Origin: Photobacterium sp. Ph5
Lineage (GTDB): Bacteria; Pseudomonadota; Gammaproteobacteria; Enterobacterales; Vibrionaceae
DNA: 64,000 bases
Direction: 5' to 3'
Assembly: GCF_022129445.1 (NCBI RefSeq)
Contig: NZ_JADQAQ010000023.1
Location: 1 to 64,000, forward strand
Shown here: in pieces, positions 18,670-26,895 of the stretch
How the letters are laid out: each line of letters opens with the position of its first letter
How positions within the stretch are numbered: the stretch's first letter is position 1
Notes under the pieces: model-generated
Databases searched by the model: none
Told to the model about the DNA's origin: nothing
The model's input: the letters and a program-made list of their open reading frames with translations, nothing else
Position numbers and translations under genes: made by a program

Positions 18670-19692
18670 ATGACCCAAAAGAAAAACGCACAGCCTAAGC
18701 AAGGCTTACACCCACGTAACCCACATCGTGCGCGTTATGATTTTGCGACACTAATTAAAGCAACCCCAGAGTTAGATCAGCATGTTAGCGAAAATGCTTA
18801 TGGTGATCTTTCTGTAAACTTCTCCGATCCACTCGCAGTTAAAACATTAAACAAAGCGTTATTAAAGCATTTTTATCAAGTGGATCATTGGGATATTCCT
18901 GCTGGTTTTTTATGTCCACCAATTCCTGGTCGTGCCGACTATTTGCATTATATTGCTGATTTATTAGCGCAATCTAACGAAGGGGCGATTCCACAAGGTA
19001 AAGGTATTCGTGGTTTAGACATTGGTATCGGTGCAAACTGTGTCTACCCAATTATTGGACATCGTGTTTATGGCTGGCAATTTGTTGGTTCAGAGATCGA
19101 TCCTCTTGCGGTGAAGTCAGCAAAATTCATTGCAGGTAACAATCCACGCTTAAAAGGCGCTATTCAAGTTCGTCTACAAAAGAATGCAGATAATATCTTT
19201 ACAGATATGATCAATGATGAAGAAGTGTTTGATTTTACGTTATGTAATCCGCCGTTCCATAGCTCTGAAGAAGAAGCAATGGCAGGTTCTGAACGAAAAG
19301 TTCGTAACCTAGCAGCAAATGCGAGTAAGAAACAACAAGCACGTTCTCGCGGTAAAGTATCGCCTGCTTTTAATAATGCGAAGTCATCAACAACACCTGT
19401 ATTAAACTTTGGTGGGCAAAAAGCTGAATTGTGGTGCAAAGGTGGTGAAGTTGGTTTTATCAAAAAGATGATCAACCAAAGTGCTACTAAGGCAACACAG
19501 TGCTTCTGGTTTACAACCTTAGTATCGAAGAAAGAAAACCTCGGTGTACTTTATAAGCAACTTGAGAAAGTAGGGGCGGTTTCGGTAAAAACTATTGAAA
19601 TGTCACAAGGTCAAAAGATCTCACGTCTTATTGCTTGGACGTTCTTAAATGAAGAACAGCAACAAGAATGGCGCCAAGAGCGCTGGAACTAA
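18670..19692 (+). CDS. rlmF: 23S rRNA (adenine(1618)-N(6))-methyltransferase RlmF
   Basis: This SAM-dependent enzyme methylates N6 of A1618 in 23S rRNA. The 340 residues include the family opening [31 protein letters not shown], the SAM-binding motif [13 protein letters not shown] (about 116-128) and the catalytic NPPFHSS (about 194) typical of N6-adenine methylases. A polar, Lys/Arg-rich N-terminus is usual for rRNA binding. It is a single gene with a clear terminator 20 bp after the stop. Confidence 0.95.
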   Translation: MTQKKNAQPKQGLHPRNPHRARYDFATLIKATPELDQHVSENAYGDLSVNFSDPLAVKTLNKALLKHFYQVDHWDIPAGFLCPPIPGRADYLHYIADLLAQSNEGAIPQGKGIRGLDIGIGANCVYPIIGHRVYGWQFVGSEIDPLAVKSAKFIAGNNPRLKGAIQVRLQKNADNIFTDMINDEEVFDFTLCNPPFHSSEEEAMAGSERKVRNLAANASKKQQARSRGKVSPAFNNAKSSTTPVLNFGGQKAELWCKGGEVGFIKKMINQSATKATQCFWFTTLVSKKENLGVLYKQLEKVGAVSVKTIEMSQGQKISRLIAWTFLNEEQQQEWRQERWN

Positions 19693-19711
19693 TTTAGCTT
19701 TTGCTATAAAT

Positions 19712-19740
19712 AAGCGATGTATTTATCAATACATCGCTTT
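19712..19740 (+). terminator. Rho-independent terminator of rlmF
   Basis: A perfect 12-bp stem AAGCGATGTATT/AATACATCGCTT with tetraloop TATC, followed by TTATGTTT. Confidence 0.75.
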
Positions 19741-20134
19741 ATGTTTGGTTCTCATTAATATTCAAAGTTTACACAGTATTAGAATCATAGAACTTACCAT
19801 TATGTTAATTTAATGTTGCTTCCTCTAGCAGTCCAATAAGCTCACTCTCTGTTTCCTGTATTCTTCCAATTCTAATAGAGCAGAATCACCTCCTTTCTGC
19901 ATATAAGCCATATTTGTGCAGTGATCATGATGAAACATTTACCGTTAATACAAAGATCGGTATAGCATCTTTTATCTTTTCTTAATTTCATACCACCTCT
20001 ATTTTACAATAACTTAACAATAGTGCTGTTTCGTTGTTGACATAATGATCCAAATCAAGTTAACCAATTGTTAATCAAGCACTAACAGGTGAGTACGCCG
20101 TGTGAGCCATACATTTAATTACTCAGCGTTAAAA
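19741..20134. other. Long intergenic region upstream of the light-response genes
   Basis: No gene is well supported. A short hairpin at 19880-19900 has stem GCAGAA/TTCTGC and loop TCACCTCCT, an anti-Shine-Dalgarno sequence. A minus-strand frame of 28 codons at 19825-19911 lacks support. The rest is AT-rich. Confidence 0.4.
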
Positions 20135-20161
20135 CTTATACAATAAAAAAACTTGTATAAG
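20135..20161 (+). promoter_or_regulatory. Inverted repeat resembling the MerR/LitR operator, spacer 11
   Basis: CTTATACAA and TTGTATAAG are perfect inverted copies with a 9-bp spacer, so the core is TATACA-N11-TGTATA. This differs by one base in spacing from the three TRTACA-N12-TGTACA operators in the region. It may be a weaker or secondary site. Confidence 0.45.
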
Positions 20162-20181
20162 GTGATCCATTTGTCTACATT
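20153..20181 (+). promoter_or_regulatory. Candidate promoter of the first ybgA-like gene
   Basis: A -35-like TTGTAT (20153-20158) and a -10-like TACATT (20176-20181) are spaced by 17 bp. The -35 box lies inside the inverted repeat at 20135-20161, and the operator at 20185-20208 would cover the start site, which suits repression. Confidence 0.35.
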
Positions 20182-20184
20182 AAT

Positions 20185-20208
20185 TGTACAACAAGAAACA
20201 AATGTACA
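20185..20208 (+). promoter_or_regulatory. Operator TGTACA-N12-TGTACA (MerR/LitR type)
   Basis: Two TGTACA hexamers are separated by exactly 12 bp, 15 bp before the first ybgA-like gene. The same arrangement occurs twice before the MerR gene at 24 kb, which points to one shared regulator. Confidence 0.65.
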
Positions 20209-20223
20209 ACTTTGGAGGCGGGT

Positions 20224-21171
20224 ATGGGTATCCCTGTAGGAATCAGTTCATGTGTATTAGGCGAGAAAGTACGCTTTGATGGTGGTCATAAACGAAATCG
20301 TTTTGTAGCGGAAGATTTAACTGAGTACTTTTCTTTTAAGCCCGTATGTCCTGAAATGGCTATTGGGATGTCTACGCCGCGTCCTGTTATTCGCCTTTTA
20401 GATAATGGTATCGATGTACGTCTTGTTGACAGTAAAGATAATAGCATTGACCATACTGAAAAAATGCAAATATTTGCTGATAAAATCATTCCAACGTTAG
20501 GATCACTGCGTGGATATGTGGTCTGCGCGAAGTCACCATCATGTGGTATGGAAAGAGTTAAACTTTATTTGGAAAATGGCAATTCAGTTCCGGGTGGTTC
20601 TGTTGGTGTTTATACAAAACGTTTAATGGAAAAAATGCCTTGGCTACCGATTGAAGAAGATGGTCGACTATGTGATCCAGTACTGCGAGAGAATTTTATT
20701 TTCCGTGTATACGCGTTAGATGATCTTTATCGTTCTGTTGAGGGGGGGATCACTCGCGATAAAATAATTAAATTTCACTCACGCTATAAACTTTGCTTAA
20801 TGGCACATCATCAAGCGTCTTATCGTTCGTTGGGATCTTTTGTTTCTAAAATTCACGAATGGAATAATCTTGATGAGTTCTTCATTGAATATCGTCAACT
20901 ATTTATGGATGCGCTAAAAAACCGTGCAAACCGTAAAAATAACACCAACGTGTTAATGCATATTCAAGGTTACTTTAAGCGTGATTTAGATAAGGATCAA
21001 AAAGCAGAGTTACGTGATGTAATTATGCGCTATCGTGTGGGAAATATTCCTTTAATTGCTCCGTTAACACTAATTAATCATCACTTAACGGTAAATCCTG
21101 ATGAATATCTTGCCACGCAAGCATATTTATCGCCTTACCCTGAAAAACTAAAGCTTCGTTTCTCATTGTAA
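20224..21171 (+). CDS. DUF523-DUF1722 (YbgA-like) protein, copy 1
   Basis: The 315-residue protein joins an N-terminal DUF523 domain (about 1-150) and a C-terminal DUF1722/YbgA domain (about 190-305). DUF523 carries conserved Cys in VGISSCVLGEKVRFDGGHK, KPVCPE and CAKSPSCGM, suggesting a metal or Fe-S site. In E. coli ybgA lies directly before the photolyase gene phr, and in this window the photolyase operon is 4 kb away with the same operator type. I chose ATG 20224, with GGAGG five bases upstream, over the TTG at 20212. The biochemical role is unproven; a link to the light response or DNA repair is inferred from context. It is very similar to the gene at 21540. Confidence 0.88.
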   Translation: MGIPVGISSCVLGEKVRFDGGHKRNRFVAEDLTEYFSFKPVCPEMAIGMSTPRPVIRLLDNGIDVRLVDSKDNSIDHTEKMQIFADKIIPTLGSLRGYVVCAKSPSCGMERVKLYLENGNSVPGGSVGVYTKRLMEKMPWLPIEEDGRLCDPVLRENFIFRVYALDDLYRSVEGGITRDKIIKFHSRYKLCLMAHHQASYRSLGSFVSKIHEWNNLDEFFIEYRQLFMDALKNRANRKNNTNVLMHIQGYFKRDLDKDQKAELRDVIMRYRVGNIPLIAPLTLINHHLTVNPDEYLATQAYLSPYPEKLKLRFSL

Positions 21172-21194
21172 TAATGAAATTAAGGGTAAATATA

Positions 21195-21410
21195 ATGAAT
21201 CAATTCAACCCTAAAAAGTTGTTAAACAGTAAGTGGACTGCTGCAGTCCCTAAAAATAAAGAAAAACATTTTATTATTACTGAACTTGAAATTAATGAGG
21301 AAGGTAAGGTGCAGCATTGCACAATGGAAGCAGTAATGTCTAAACGTGAATTTATGATTAATTGGCAAGATTTACGAAATACTTCGTTATGGCATCAAGG
21401 GTGGAAATAA
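21195..21410 (+). CDS. TIGR02450 family Trp-rich small protein
   Basis: This 71-residue protein has the TIGR02450 pattern: NPKKLLNSKWTAAVPKNKEK, EAVMSKREF and a C-terminal WQDLRNTSLWHQGWK rich in Trp. The family is short and common in marine gammaproteobacteria and cyanobacteria, often near photolyase or YbgA genes, as I recall. Its function is not established. I prefer ATG 21195, preceded by AAGGG, over ATG 21174, which lies two bases after the upstream stop. It is probably co-transcribed with the first ybgA-like gene. Confidence 0.8.
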   Translation: MNQFNPKKLLNSKWTAAVPKNKEKHFIITELEINEEGKVQHCTMEAVMSKREFMINWQDLRNTSLWHQGWK

Positions 21411-21539
21411 TGTGAGCTATGTTATTAATAGAAAAGATGTAACTAATCATTACGGTATTATTACATTCAATATTATTTTATAGCAATATTAACCTTAATA
21501 TATTTATGGTTTATATAGTTAAGTGCCAACGGAGTATTT

Positions 21540-22493
21540 ATGGCGATTGTAGTAGGAATAAGTGGTTGCCTTTTAGGACAGAAAGTTCGTTTTGACGGTG
21601 GTCATAAGCGTTTTAAATTCGCAGACGAAGAATTAAGTGATTATTTTGAGTTCAAGCCTGTTTGTCCAGAGGTTGGCATTGGCATGACAATCCCACGTCC
21701 AGTTATTCGTTTATTGGATAATAGTATTGATGTTCGTTTAGTTGATAGTAAAGATAATACGCTTGATTACACGGATAAAATGAACGCATTTACTGATAAC
21801 GTTTTACCTTCATTAGAAACACTGTGTGGTTACATTGTATGTGCTAAATCGCCTTCTTGTGGTATGGAGCGAGTGAAACTATATCTTGATAATGGTCACT
21901 CAGTACCTGGCGGTTCTGTTGGTATTTATACTAAACGTCTTATGCAGAAAATGCCTTGGTTACCGATTGAAGAAGATGGTCGCTTATGCGATCCCGTATT
22001 AAGGGAGAACTTTGTTTTTCGGGTTTATGCACTTAATGATTTATATGAGAGTGTTAAAGGTGAAGACGGAATTACTAGTAATAAATTAATGAAATTCCAT
22101 GCTCGTTATAAATTAGCGTTGATGGCAAACCACCCAGCAACGTACCGTAAGCTGGGTCAGTTATTAGCCAAAAGTCATCAATGGAGTGACATTAATGCGT
22201 TCTTTGTAGAGTATCGTCAATTATTAATGGACGGTCTAAAGCATCGTTCAAATTGCAAAACGAATACGAATGTATTGCTACATATTCAAGGTTACTTTAA
22301 ACGTAATTTAGATAAACAACAAAAAGCAGAACTACGCGATGTTATCATGCGTTATCGTGAAGGTAACCTGCCATTAATCGCGCCGTTAACACTCATTAAT
22401 CATCATTTATCATTAAATCCTAATGAGTATTTATCAAAACAAGCTTATTTAGCGCCATATCCTGAAGCGTTGAAGTTACGTTATTCATTATAA
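21540..22493 (+). CDS. DUF523-DUF1722 (YbgA-like) protein, copy 2
   Basis: This 317-residue paralogue of the protein at 20224 has the same two domains and the same Cys motifs (GISGCLLGQKVRFDGGHKR, CAKSPSCGM). Large blocks are identical, for example RLLDN-x-IDVRLVDSKDN and KMPWLPIEEDGRLCDPVLRE, so this is a tandem duplication around the TIGR02450 gene. Unlike copy 1, no TGTACA operator lies in the 129-bp upstream gap. It may be read from the upstream promoter or have its own. AACGGAG precedes the ATG by several bases. Confidence 0.88.
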   Translation: MAIVVGISGCLLGQKVRFDGGHKRFKFADEELSDYFEFKPVCPEVGIGMTIPRPVIRLLDNSIDVRLVDSKDNTLDYTDKMNAFTDNVLPSLETLCGYIVCAKSPSCGMERVKLYLDNGHSVPGGSVGIYTKRLMQKMPWLPIEEDGRLCDPVLRENFVFRVYALNDLYESVKGEDGITSNKLMKFHARYKLALMANHPATYRKLGQLLAKSHQWSDINAFFVEYRQLLMDGLKHRSNCKTNTNVLLHIQGYFKRNLDKQQKAELRDVIMRYREGNLPLIAPLTLINHHLSLNPNEYLSKQAYLAPYPEALKLRYSL

Positions 22494-22621
22494 ATACGTA
22501 TTGTGGGCTTTAAGATATATAACGCCGTTTGTTGAACTAAAATAACCATTAGGCTACATCAATCAATTATTAAATGTAGTTTGTATCCTTATTATTCTTT
22601 TCAATTATTCAAGGTAGAAAA

Positions 22622-23890
22622 ATGAAAGATGAAACGCTATCCATTCATAGTGGTTACGAAACAGATCCAACAACGAAATCAGTTGCAACGCCCATATATC
22701 AAACAGTTGCCTACGAGTTTGATGATGCTCAACACGGTGCAGATCTTTTTAATTTAGAAGTACCGGGCAATATTTACACTCGTATCATGAACCCTACCAA
22801 TGACGTATTAGAAAAACGCATGGCTGCGCTTGAAGGTGGTATTGCCGGTTTAGTGGTCAGTGCTGGAAGTGCTGCGATTAACTATGCGATTTTAACCTTA
22901 GCTCAAGCAGGGGATAATATCGTATCAACACCACAACTCTATGGCGGCACCTATACGTTATTTGCTCATATGTTACCAAGCCAAGGGATTGAAGTTCGGT
23001 TTGCAAAAGATGATAAACCTGAGTCTATGGCTGCGTTAATCGATGAAAACACCAAGGCGGTCTATTGTGAAAGTATTGGTAATCCTAGTGGTAACATCAT
23101 TGATCTCGAAAGAGTCTCTCAGTTAGCACATGATAAAGGTGTACCTGTTATCGTCGACAACACAGTTGCAACACCTGCGCTATGTAAACCGATTGAATTT
23201 GGCGCTGATATTGTTGTGCATTCATTGACTAAATATGTGGGTGGACATGGAACGACATTAGGTGGCGTTATTGTTGATTCAGGGAAATTCCCATGGGCAC
23301 AGTACAAAGATAGATTCCCTGTATTTAGCCAACCAGAACCGTCTTATCATGGTGTTGTATATAATGAAGCGTTTGGTGAAGCGGCATTTATTGGTAGAGC
23401 GCGAACTGTGCCACTAAGAAATACAGGTGCTGCGCTGTCTCCGATGAATGCGTTTATGCTGATGCAAGGTTTGGAAACCTTACCATTACGCATGGAGAGA
23501 CATACTGAAAATGCACTTAAAGTTGCGCAATATCTCGCCAACCATGATCAAGTGAGTTGGGTTAACTATGCCGGCCTTCCAGATTCTGATTATTACGAGT
23601 TAGCACAAAAATATACCAAGGGTAAACCCTCTGCCATCTTGTCGTTTGGATTAAAAGATGGTTATGAAGCGGGCGTACGTTTTTATGATGCGCTCGGTTT
23701 ATTTAAACGCTTGGTGAATATTGGTGATGCTAAATCATTGGCTTGTCATCCTGCCTCAACCACACATCGACAAATGACGCCAGAAGAGCAGTGCCAAGCT
23801 GGTGTTCATCCTGAAATGATCAGACTTTCTATCGGTATTGAACATATTGATGACATTATTGCTGATTTAGAACAAGCACTTAACGCATAA
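22622..23890 (+). CDS. metY: O-acetylhomoserine aminocarboxypropyltransferase/cysteine synthase (MetY type)
   Basis: This PLP enzyme of the Cys/Met-metabolism family makes homocysteine from O-acetylhomoserine and sulfide. The 422-residue length and the opening ETLSIHSGYETDPTTKSVA, with GNIYTRIMNPTNDVLEKR, fit OAH sulfhydrylases. The PLP Lys is in VVHSLTKYVGGHGTTLGG, and SIGNPSGNIIDLE is a further family marker. A MetB or MetC assignment is less likely because those are about 380-390 residues. No MetJ-box series was seen upstream. Its link to the flanking light-response genes is unclear; it may simply be inserted between them. Confidence 0.9.
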   Translation: MKDETLSIHSGYETDPTTKSVATPIYQTVAYEFDDAQHGADLFNLEVPGNIYTRIMNPTNDVLEKRMAALEGGIAGLVVSAGSAAINYAILTLAQAGDNIVSTPQLYGGTYTLFAHMLPSQGIEVRFAKDDKPESMAALIDENTKAVYCESIGNPSGNIIDLERVSQLAHDKGVPVIVDNTVATPALCKPIEFGADIVVHSLTKYVGGHGTTLGGVIVDSGKFPWAQYKDRFPVFSQPEPSYHGVVYNEAFGEAAFIGRARTVPLRNTGAALSPMNAFMLMQGLETLPLRMERHTENALKVAQYLANHDQVSWVNYAGLPDSDYYELAQKYTKGKPSAILSFGLKDGYEAGVRFYDALGLFKRLVNIGDAKSLACHPASTTHRQMTPEEQCQAGVHPEMIRLSIGIEHIDDIIADLEQALNA

Positions 23891-23901
23891 CGTCTTTTAC
23901 G

Positions 23902-23927
23902 GTGGCAATCATTATTTTGATTGCCAC
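23902..23927 (+). terminator. Hairpin after metY
   Basis: GTGGCAATCA pairs perfectly with TGATTGCCAC around a 6-nt loop, 12 bp after the stop. The T-tract is missing (AATACTT follows), so it may be an attenuating or RNA-stabilising hairpin. Confidence 0.5.
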
Positions 23928-23997
23928 AATACTTAGCTTGCTTTTAATTTCTACTCATTTCCTCTTTTGTGATGTGATACAACTCCAACTTCAACCT

Positions 23998-24021
23998 TGT
24001 ACAAAGTTAAAGTGTTGTACA
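23998..24021 (+). promoter_or_regulatory. Operator 1 of the merR-phr operon, TGTACA-N12-TGTACA
   Basis: Two TGTACA hexamers are spaced by exactly 12 bp. The second overlaps the -35 box TTGTAC of the predicted promoter, so binding should exclude RNA polymerase. Confidence 0.7.
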
Positions 24022-24044
24022 AGCCATAAGTTTAACACTATAGT
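24015..24044 (+). promoter_or_regulatory. Predicted promoter of the merR-phr operon
   Basis: A -35 TTGTAC (24015-24020) and a -10 TATAGT (24039-24044) are spaced by 18 bp. They lie between operators 1 and 2, and transcription would begin near 24051, inside operator 2. Confidence 0.5.
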
Positions 24045-24068
24045 TATACATGAAAAGGAAATTGTACA
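24045..24068 (+). promoter_or_regulatory. Operator 2 of the merR-phr operon, TATACA-N12-TGTACA
   Basis: TATACA and TGTACA are spaced by exactly 12 bp, 23 bp after operator 1 and 56 bp before the MerR start. It covers the predicted transcription start. Confidence 0.65.
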
Positions 24069-24124
24069 AGTTTGTATTGTTATGTTCTTAAGCTAATTAT
24101 GTAATAACGAATAAAGGTAATAAT

Positions 24125-24916
24125 TTGAACGTTGAAATTAAGTTGTATTCAATTAGTGAAGTATCTGAAGTGACGGGGGTTAACTCTGTAACTTTACGTG
24201 CTTGGCAACGCAGATATGGTTTATTAGTTCCTCAACGAACACCTAAAGGGCACCGTCTTTATACTGATAGCGATATTGCTAAAATTCATGAAATTTTAAC
24301 TTGGTTAGCGAAAGGGGTATCAATTGGTAAGGTTAAACCTTTATTAGAAGGAACTGCTGAACATCATGAATTAAATGTTGAAAAAATAGAAATAGTCGAT
24401 GAAACCATCTATTTAATTGAGCAGGGTAAAGTACAACAAATAGAAAAACGTGTACGTGAAGCACTAAAACTTTATCCATTTACTGTTTTAGAAGAGCAGT
24501 TTTTAAAGCCAATTGAACAACATATAACACGTAGTGATAATCCATTAAAAACATTACAAAAAAGTGTGTGGAACTCAGCACTAACGCAATGCTTTATTAC
24601 CGTATTAGCGAAAGTGAATTCAGATAAAAACACCCCAAGTCTCGTACTGAGTTATTCATCTTCTGATAATCATTTTATATGGCAACAAGCTTTAAAATTA
24701 GCGTATGAAGGTTATTACGCGATTGTTTTATCTGATTTGTTAGGAAAATTAACGGGATTATCAGCATTTATAACAGAGCATGATATTAAGAGTGTCTACA
24801 TTGTTGGAGAAAACAAGCTTGATAATAAACAGTTAGCTGAAATTGAAATAATAGAAAAAGAAAGCAACGTTCAAGTTTCTTTCATTGGAAGTATAAAAAT
24901 GATCCATCAGCAATAG
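24125..24916 (+). CDS. MerR-family regulator of CarH/LitR type with degenerate B12 domain
   Basis: The 263 residues comprise an N-terminal MerR winged helix (YSISEVSEVTGVNSVTLRAWQRRYG, here broken at residues 8-32) and a C-terminal region with the CarH/LitR layout. In B12 photoreceptors of this type a Trp is followed nine residues later by Glu-His. Here Trp149 is followed by Thr159-Val160, so the upper cobalamin-contacting His is lost. A DNH at 181-183 still resembles the lower-His motif, but its downstream Gly is Trp. It should therefore act without adenosylcobalamin photolysis, like the class II LitR proteins. It is the first gene of the operon and is probably autoregulated. TTG is the only start fitting AAAGGT. 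Confidence 0.85.
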   Translation: MNVEIKLYSISEVSEVTGVNSVTLRAWQRRYGLLVPQRTPKGHRLYTDSDIAKIHEILTWLAKGVSIGKVKPLLEGTAEHHELNVEKIEIVDETIYLIEQGKVQQIEKRVREALKLYPFTVLEEQFLKPIEQHITRSDNPLKTLQKSVWNSALTQCFITVLAKVNSDKNTPSLVLSYSSSDNHFIWQQALKLAYEGYYAIVLSDLLGKLTGLSAFITEHDIKSVYIVGENKLDNKQLAEIEIIEKESNVQVSFIGSIKMIHQQ

Positions 24917-24964
24917 CAGTAAAATATCCACCAGCATTATTCTTTTAATAAGCTAATAGGAGCG

Positions 24965-26437
24965 ATGATGACAAATAAAACAGTAAAAGAGCAGCACGTT
25001 ATTATTTGGTTTCGTTCAGATTTACGTGTTGCTGATAATACAGCATTAAATCATGCAATTGACAGCGGGCTTCCTATCATCGCACTCTTTATTGCAACGC
25101 CTATGCAGTGGCACCAACATAATATGGCAGCAGTTCAAGTAGACTTTATTCATCGTCGGTTACAAGTATTAAAGCAACAGTTGGCTAAACGAAATATTCC
25201 TTTGCAAGTTATTGAAGTTAATGACTTCTCGGAAACAGTTCATATTATTGAGCAGGTTTGTTTTGATTATAATGCTGTGCATGTTTTTGCGAATAAACAA
25301 TATCCAATTAATGAGCATAAACGTGATATGGCTGTAGGGGAATTACTTGCAAAAAATAGTATAAAATTCAGCACGTTTGATGATAATTATATTTTGCAGC
25401 CTGAAATGGTTTTGACCCGTGATGGGGAATTATTCAAAGTATTCACCCCATTTAGAAATGCGTGGATCAAGCGTTTCTTGTTATCACCTTATTACCCTGT
25501 AACAAATAAAGATGACACTGTAACAAGCGAAGTTGTGATAAAGCTATTGTCTGCCAGCAATTCAATTACAGTATTTAATTATCCCATTATTGATAGCGTG
25601 TTATGGCCAGTTGATGAAGAAACTATTGCACAAAGATTAGAAACGTTTTGTGAAACAAAAGCCGAATCATATCACCAAAACAGAGATTTTCCCGCTATTG
25701 ATGGTACTAGTTGCTTATCTCCTTATCTTGCAATTGGTGCGCTATCAGCTAGGCAGTGTTTGCATCAGCTATTGCAGCACTTTCCAAATGCATTAGAAAT
25801 TAATAAGGATGATGGCGCATTCACATGGTTGAACGAGATTGTATGGCGAGAGTTTTATGGTCATTTACTTCATCGTTACCCTGAATTAAGCCAACATCAG
25901 CCATTTCAAAAGTTTACTCAGTTTGTGCAATGGAAAGATGACTCAGCATTACTCAAAGCCTGGCAAGAAGGGAAAACGGGGTTCCCAATTGTCGATGCAG
26001 CCATGAGGCAATTGCGAGCAACAGGTTGGATGCATAACCGTTTACGTATGATCACTGCAAGCTTCCTAACTAAAGATCTGTTATGTGATTGGCGCACCGG
26101 TGAACAGTGGTTTATGCAGCATCTCATTGATGGCGATTTCGCTTCCAATAATGGCGGTTGGCAGTGGGCCGCTTCAACAGGTACCGATGCCCAACCTTAT
26201 TTCAGAGTATTTAATCCAACACTACAAGGGCAAAGATTTGATCCAAAAGGTGATTTTATCCGTACATGGGTTAAGGAATTAGAACATGTTCCAGATAAAT
26301 ACATACACACGCCACATCAATGGGCGTGTGCAGAATCACTGAATTATCCATTGCCAATTGTCGACCATAAGGAAGCTCGCCTAATCGCAATTGACTCTTT
26401 TAAACAAGCAAAGGCTTATATGGATATTGATCAATAA
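24965..26437 (+). CDS. phrB: Deoxyribodipyrimidine photolyase (class I CPD type)
   Basis: This 490-residue flavoprotein uses blue light to reverse UV-induced pyrimidine dimers. The N-terminal antenna domain opens IIWFRSDLRVADNTALNHA (about 14-32). The FAD-binding C-terminal half has WLNEIVWREFYGHLLHRYP, PIVDAAMRQLRATGWMHNR and NGGWQWAASTGTDAQPYFR, all typical of class I photolyases. It follows the MerR gene after 48 bp. AGGAG lies just before ATG 24965, and an ATG three bases later is equally possible. Transcription is probably controlled by the MerR operators at 24.0 kb. Confidence 0.95.
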   Translation: MMTNKTVKEQHVIIWFRSDLRVADNTALNHAIDSGLPIIALFIATPMQWHQHNMAAVQVDFIHRRLQVLKQQLAKRNIPLQVIEVNDFSETVHIIEQVCFDYNAVHVFANKQYPINEHKRDMAVGELLAKNSIKFSTFDDNYILQPEMVLTRDGELFKVFTPFRNAWIKRFLLSPYYPVTNKDDTVTSEVVIKLLSASNSITVFNYPIIDSVLWPVDEETIAQRLETFCETKAESYHQNRDFPAIDGTSCLSPYLAIGALSARQCLHQLLQHFPNALEINKDDGAFTWLNEIVWREFYGHLLHRYPELSQHQPFQKFTQFVQWKDDSALLKAWQEGKTGFPIVDAAMRQLRATGWMHNRLRMITASFLTKDLLCDWRTGEQWFMQHLIDGDFASNNGGWQWAASTGTDAQPYFRVFNPTLQGQRFDPKGDFIRTWVKELEHVPDKYIHTPHQWACAESLNYPLPIVDHKEARLIAIDSFKQAKAYMDIDQ

Positions 26438-26457
26438 CACTGGTGGAGGAATAAATA

Positions 26458-26895
26458 ATGGACGCAGTGATAAACCCTGCATTAAATAAGTTTTTTAATG
26501 TGTATGGACAATTAGGAAAGGACAACCTCTCTCAACTGTCTGACGTTTATCATCATTTAGTTATTTTTGAAGATCCTGCACATAAAATTGAAGGTTTTAG
26601 TGCTTTAGAAGCTTACTTTTTTAACCTTTATCAAAACATAAACAGCTGTCAATTTATTATTAATAGCTATGTAGAAGATGATCATGAAGCATTTGTTCAA
26701 TGGACAATGCACTTTTCACATCCTCGATTACAAAATGGTAAAGAACGCAGTTTAGAAGGCTGTACTCAGCTGAAATTTGAACAAGATAAAGTGATTTATC
26801 ATCGTGACTATTTCGATATGGGGGAAATGATTTATGAAGGTCTACCCATGTTTGGGCGCATTATTCGACACATTAAATCAAGGTTAGGGCAATGA
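26458..26895 (+). CDS. NTF2-like (SnoaL-type) protein
   Basis: This 145-residue soluble protein has the cystatin-like NTF2 fold pattern: helix, HHLVIFEDPAHKIEG, then strands with VQWTMHFSHPRLQNGKERS and a terminal DYFDMGEMIYEG. Such proteins are cyclases, isomerases or small-molecule binders. Members of this subgroup recur next to the SDR, FAD-oxidase and DUF1365 genes. TGGAGGAATAAAT gives a strong ribosome site. The stop overlaps the next start by four bases, so translation is coupled. The substrate is unknown. Confidence 0.85.
   Translation: MDAVINPALNKFFNVYGQLGKDNLSQLSDVYHHLVIFEDPAHKIEGFSALEAYFFNLYQNINSCQFIINSYVEDDHEAFVQWTMHFSHPRLQNGKERSLEGCTQLKFEQDKVIYHRDYFDMGEMIYEGLPMFGRIIRHIKSRLGQ

Noticed and set aside
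19825..19911. Minus-strand 28-codon frame reading MAYMQKGGDSALLELEE
   Set aside because: It has no ribosome site, no family resemblance and no terminator. The strong AGGAGGTGA lies inside the frame, not before it.
22552..22590. CTACAT/ATGTAG repeat before metY as a MerR operator
   Set aside because: The spacing is 14 bp and the hexamers differ from TRTACA, so it does not fit the motif.
23902..24096. 64-residue plus-strand frame between metY and the MerR gene
   Set aside because: It runs through the metY hairpin, both operators and the predicted promoter, and has no ribosome site.
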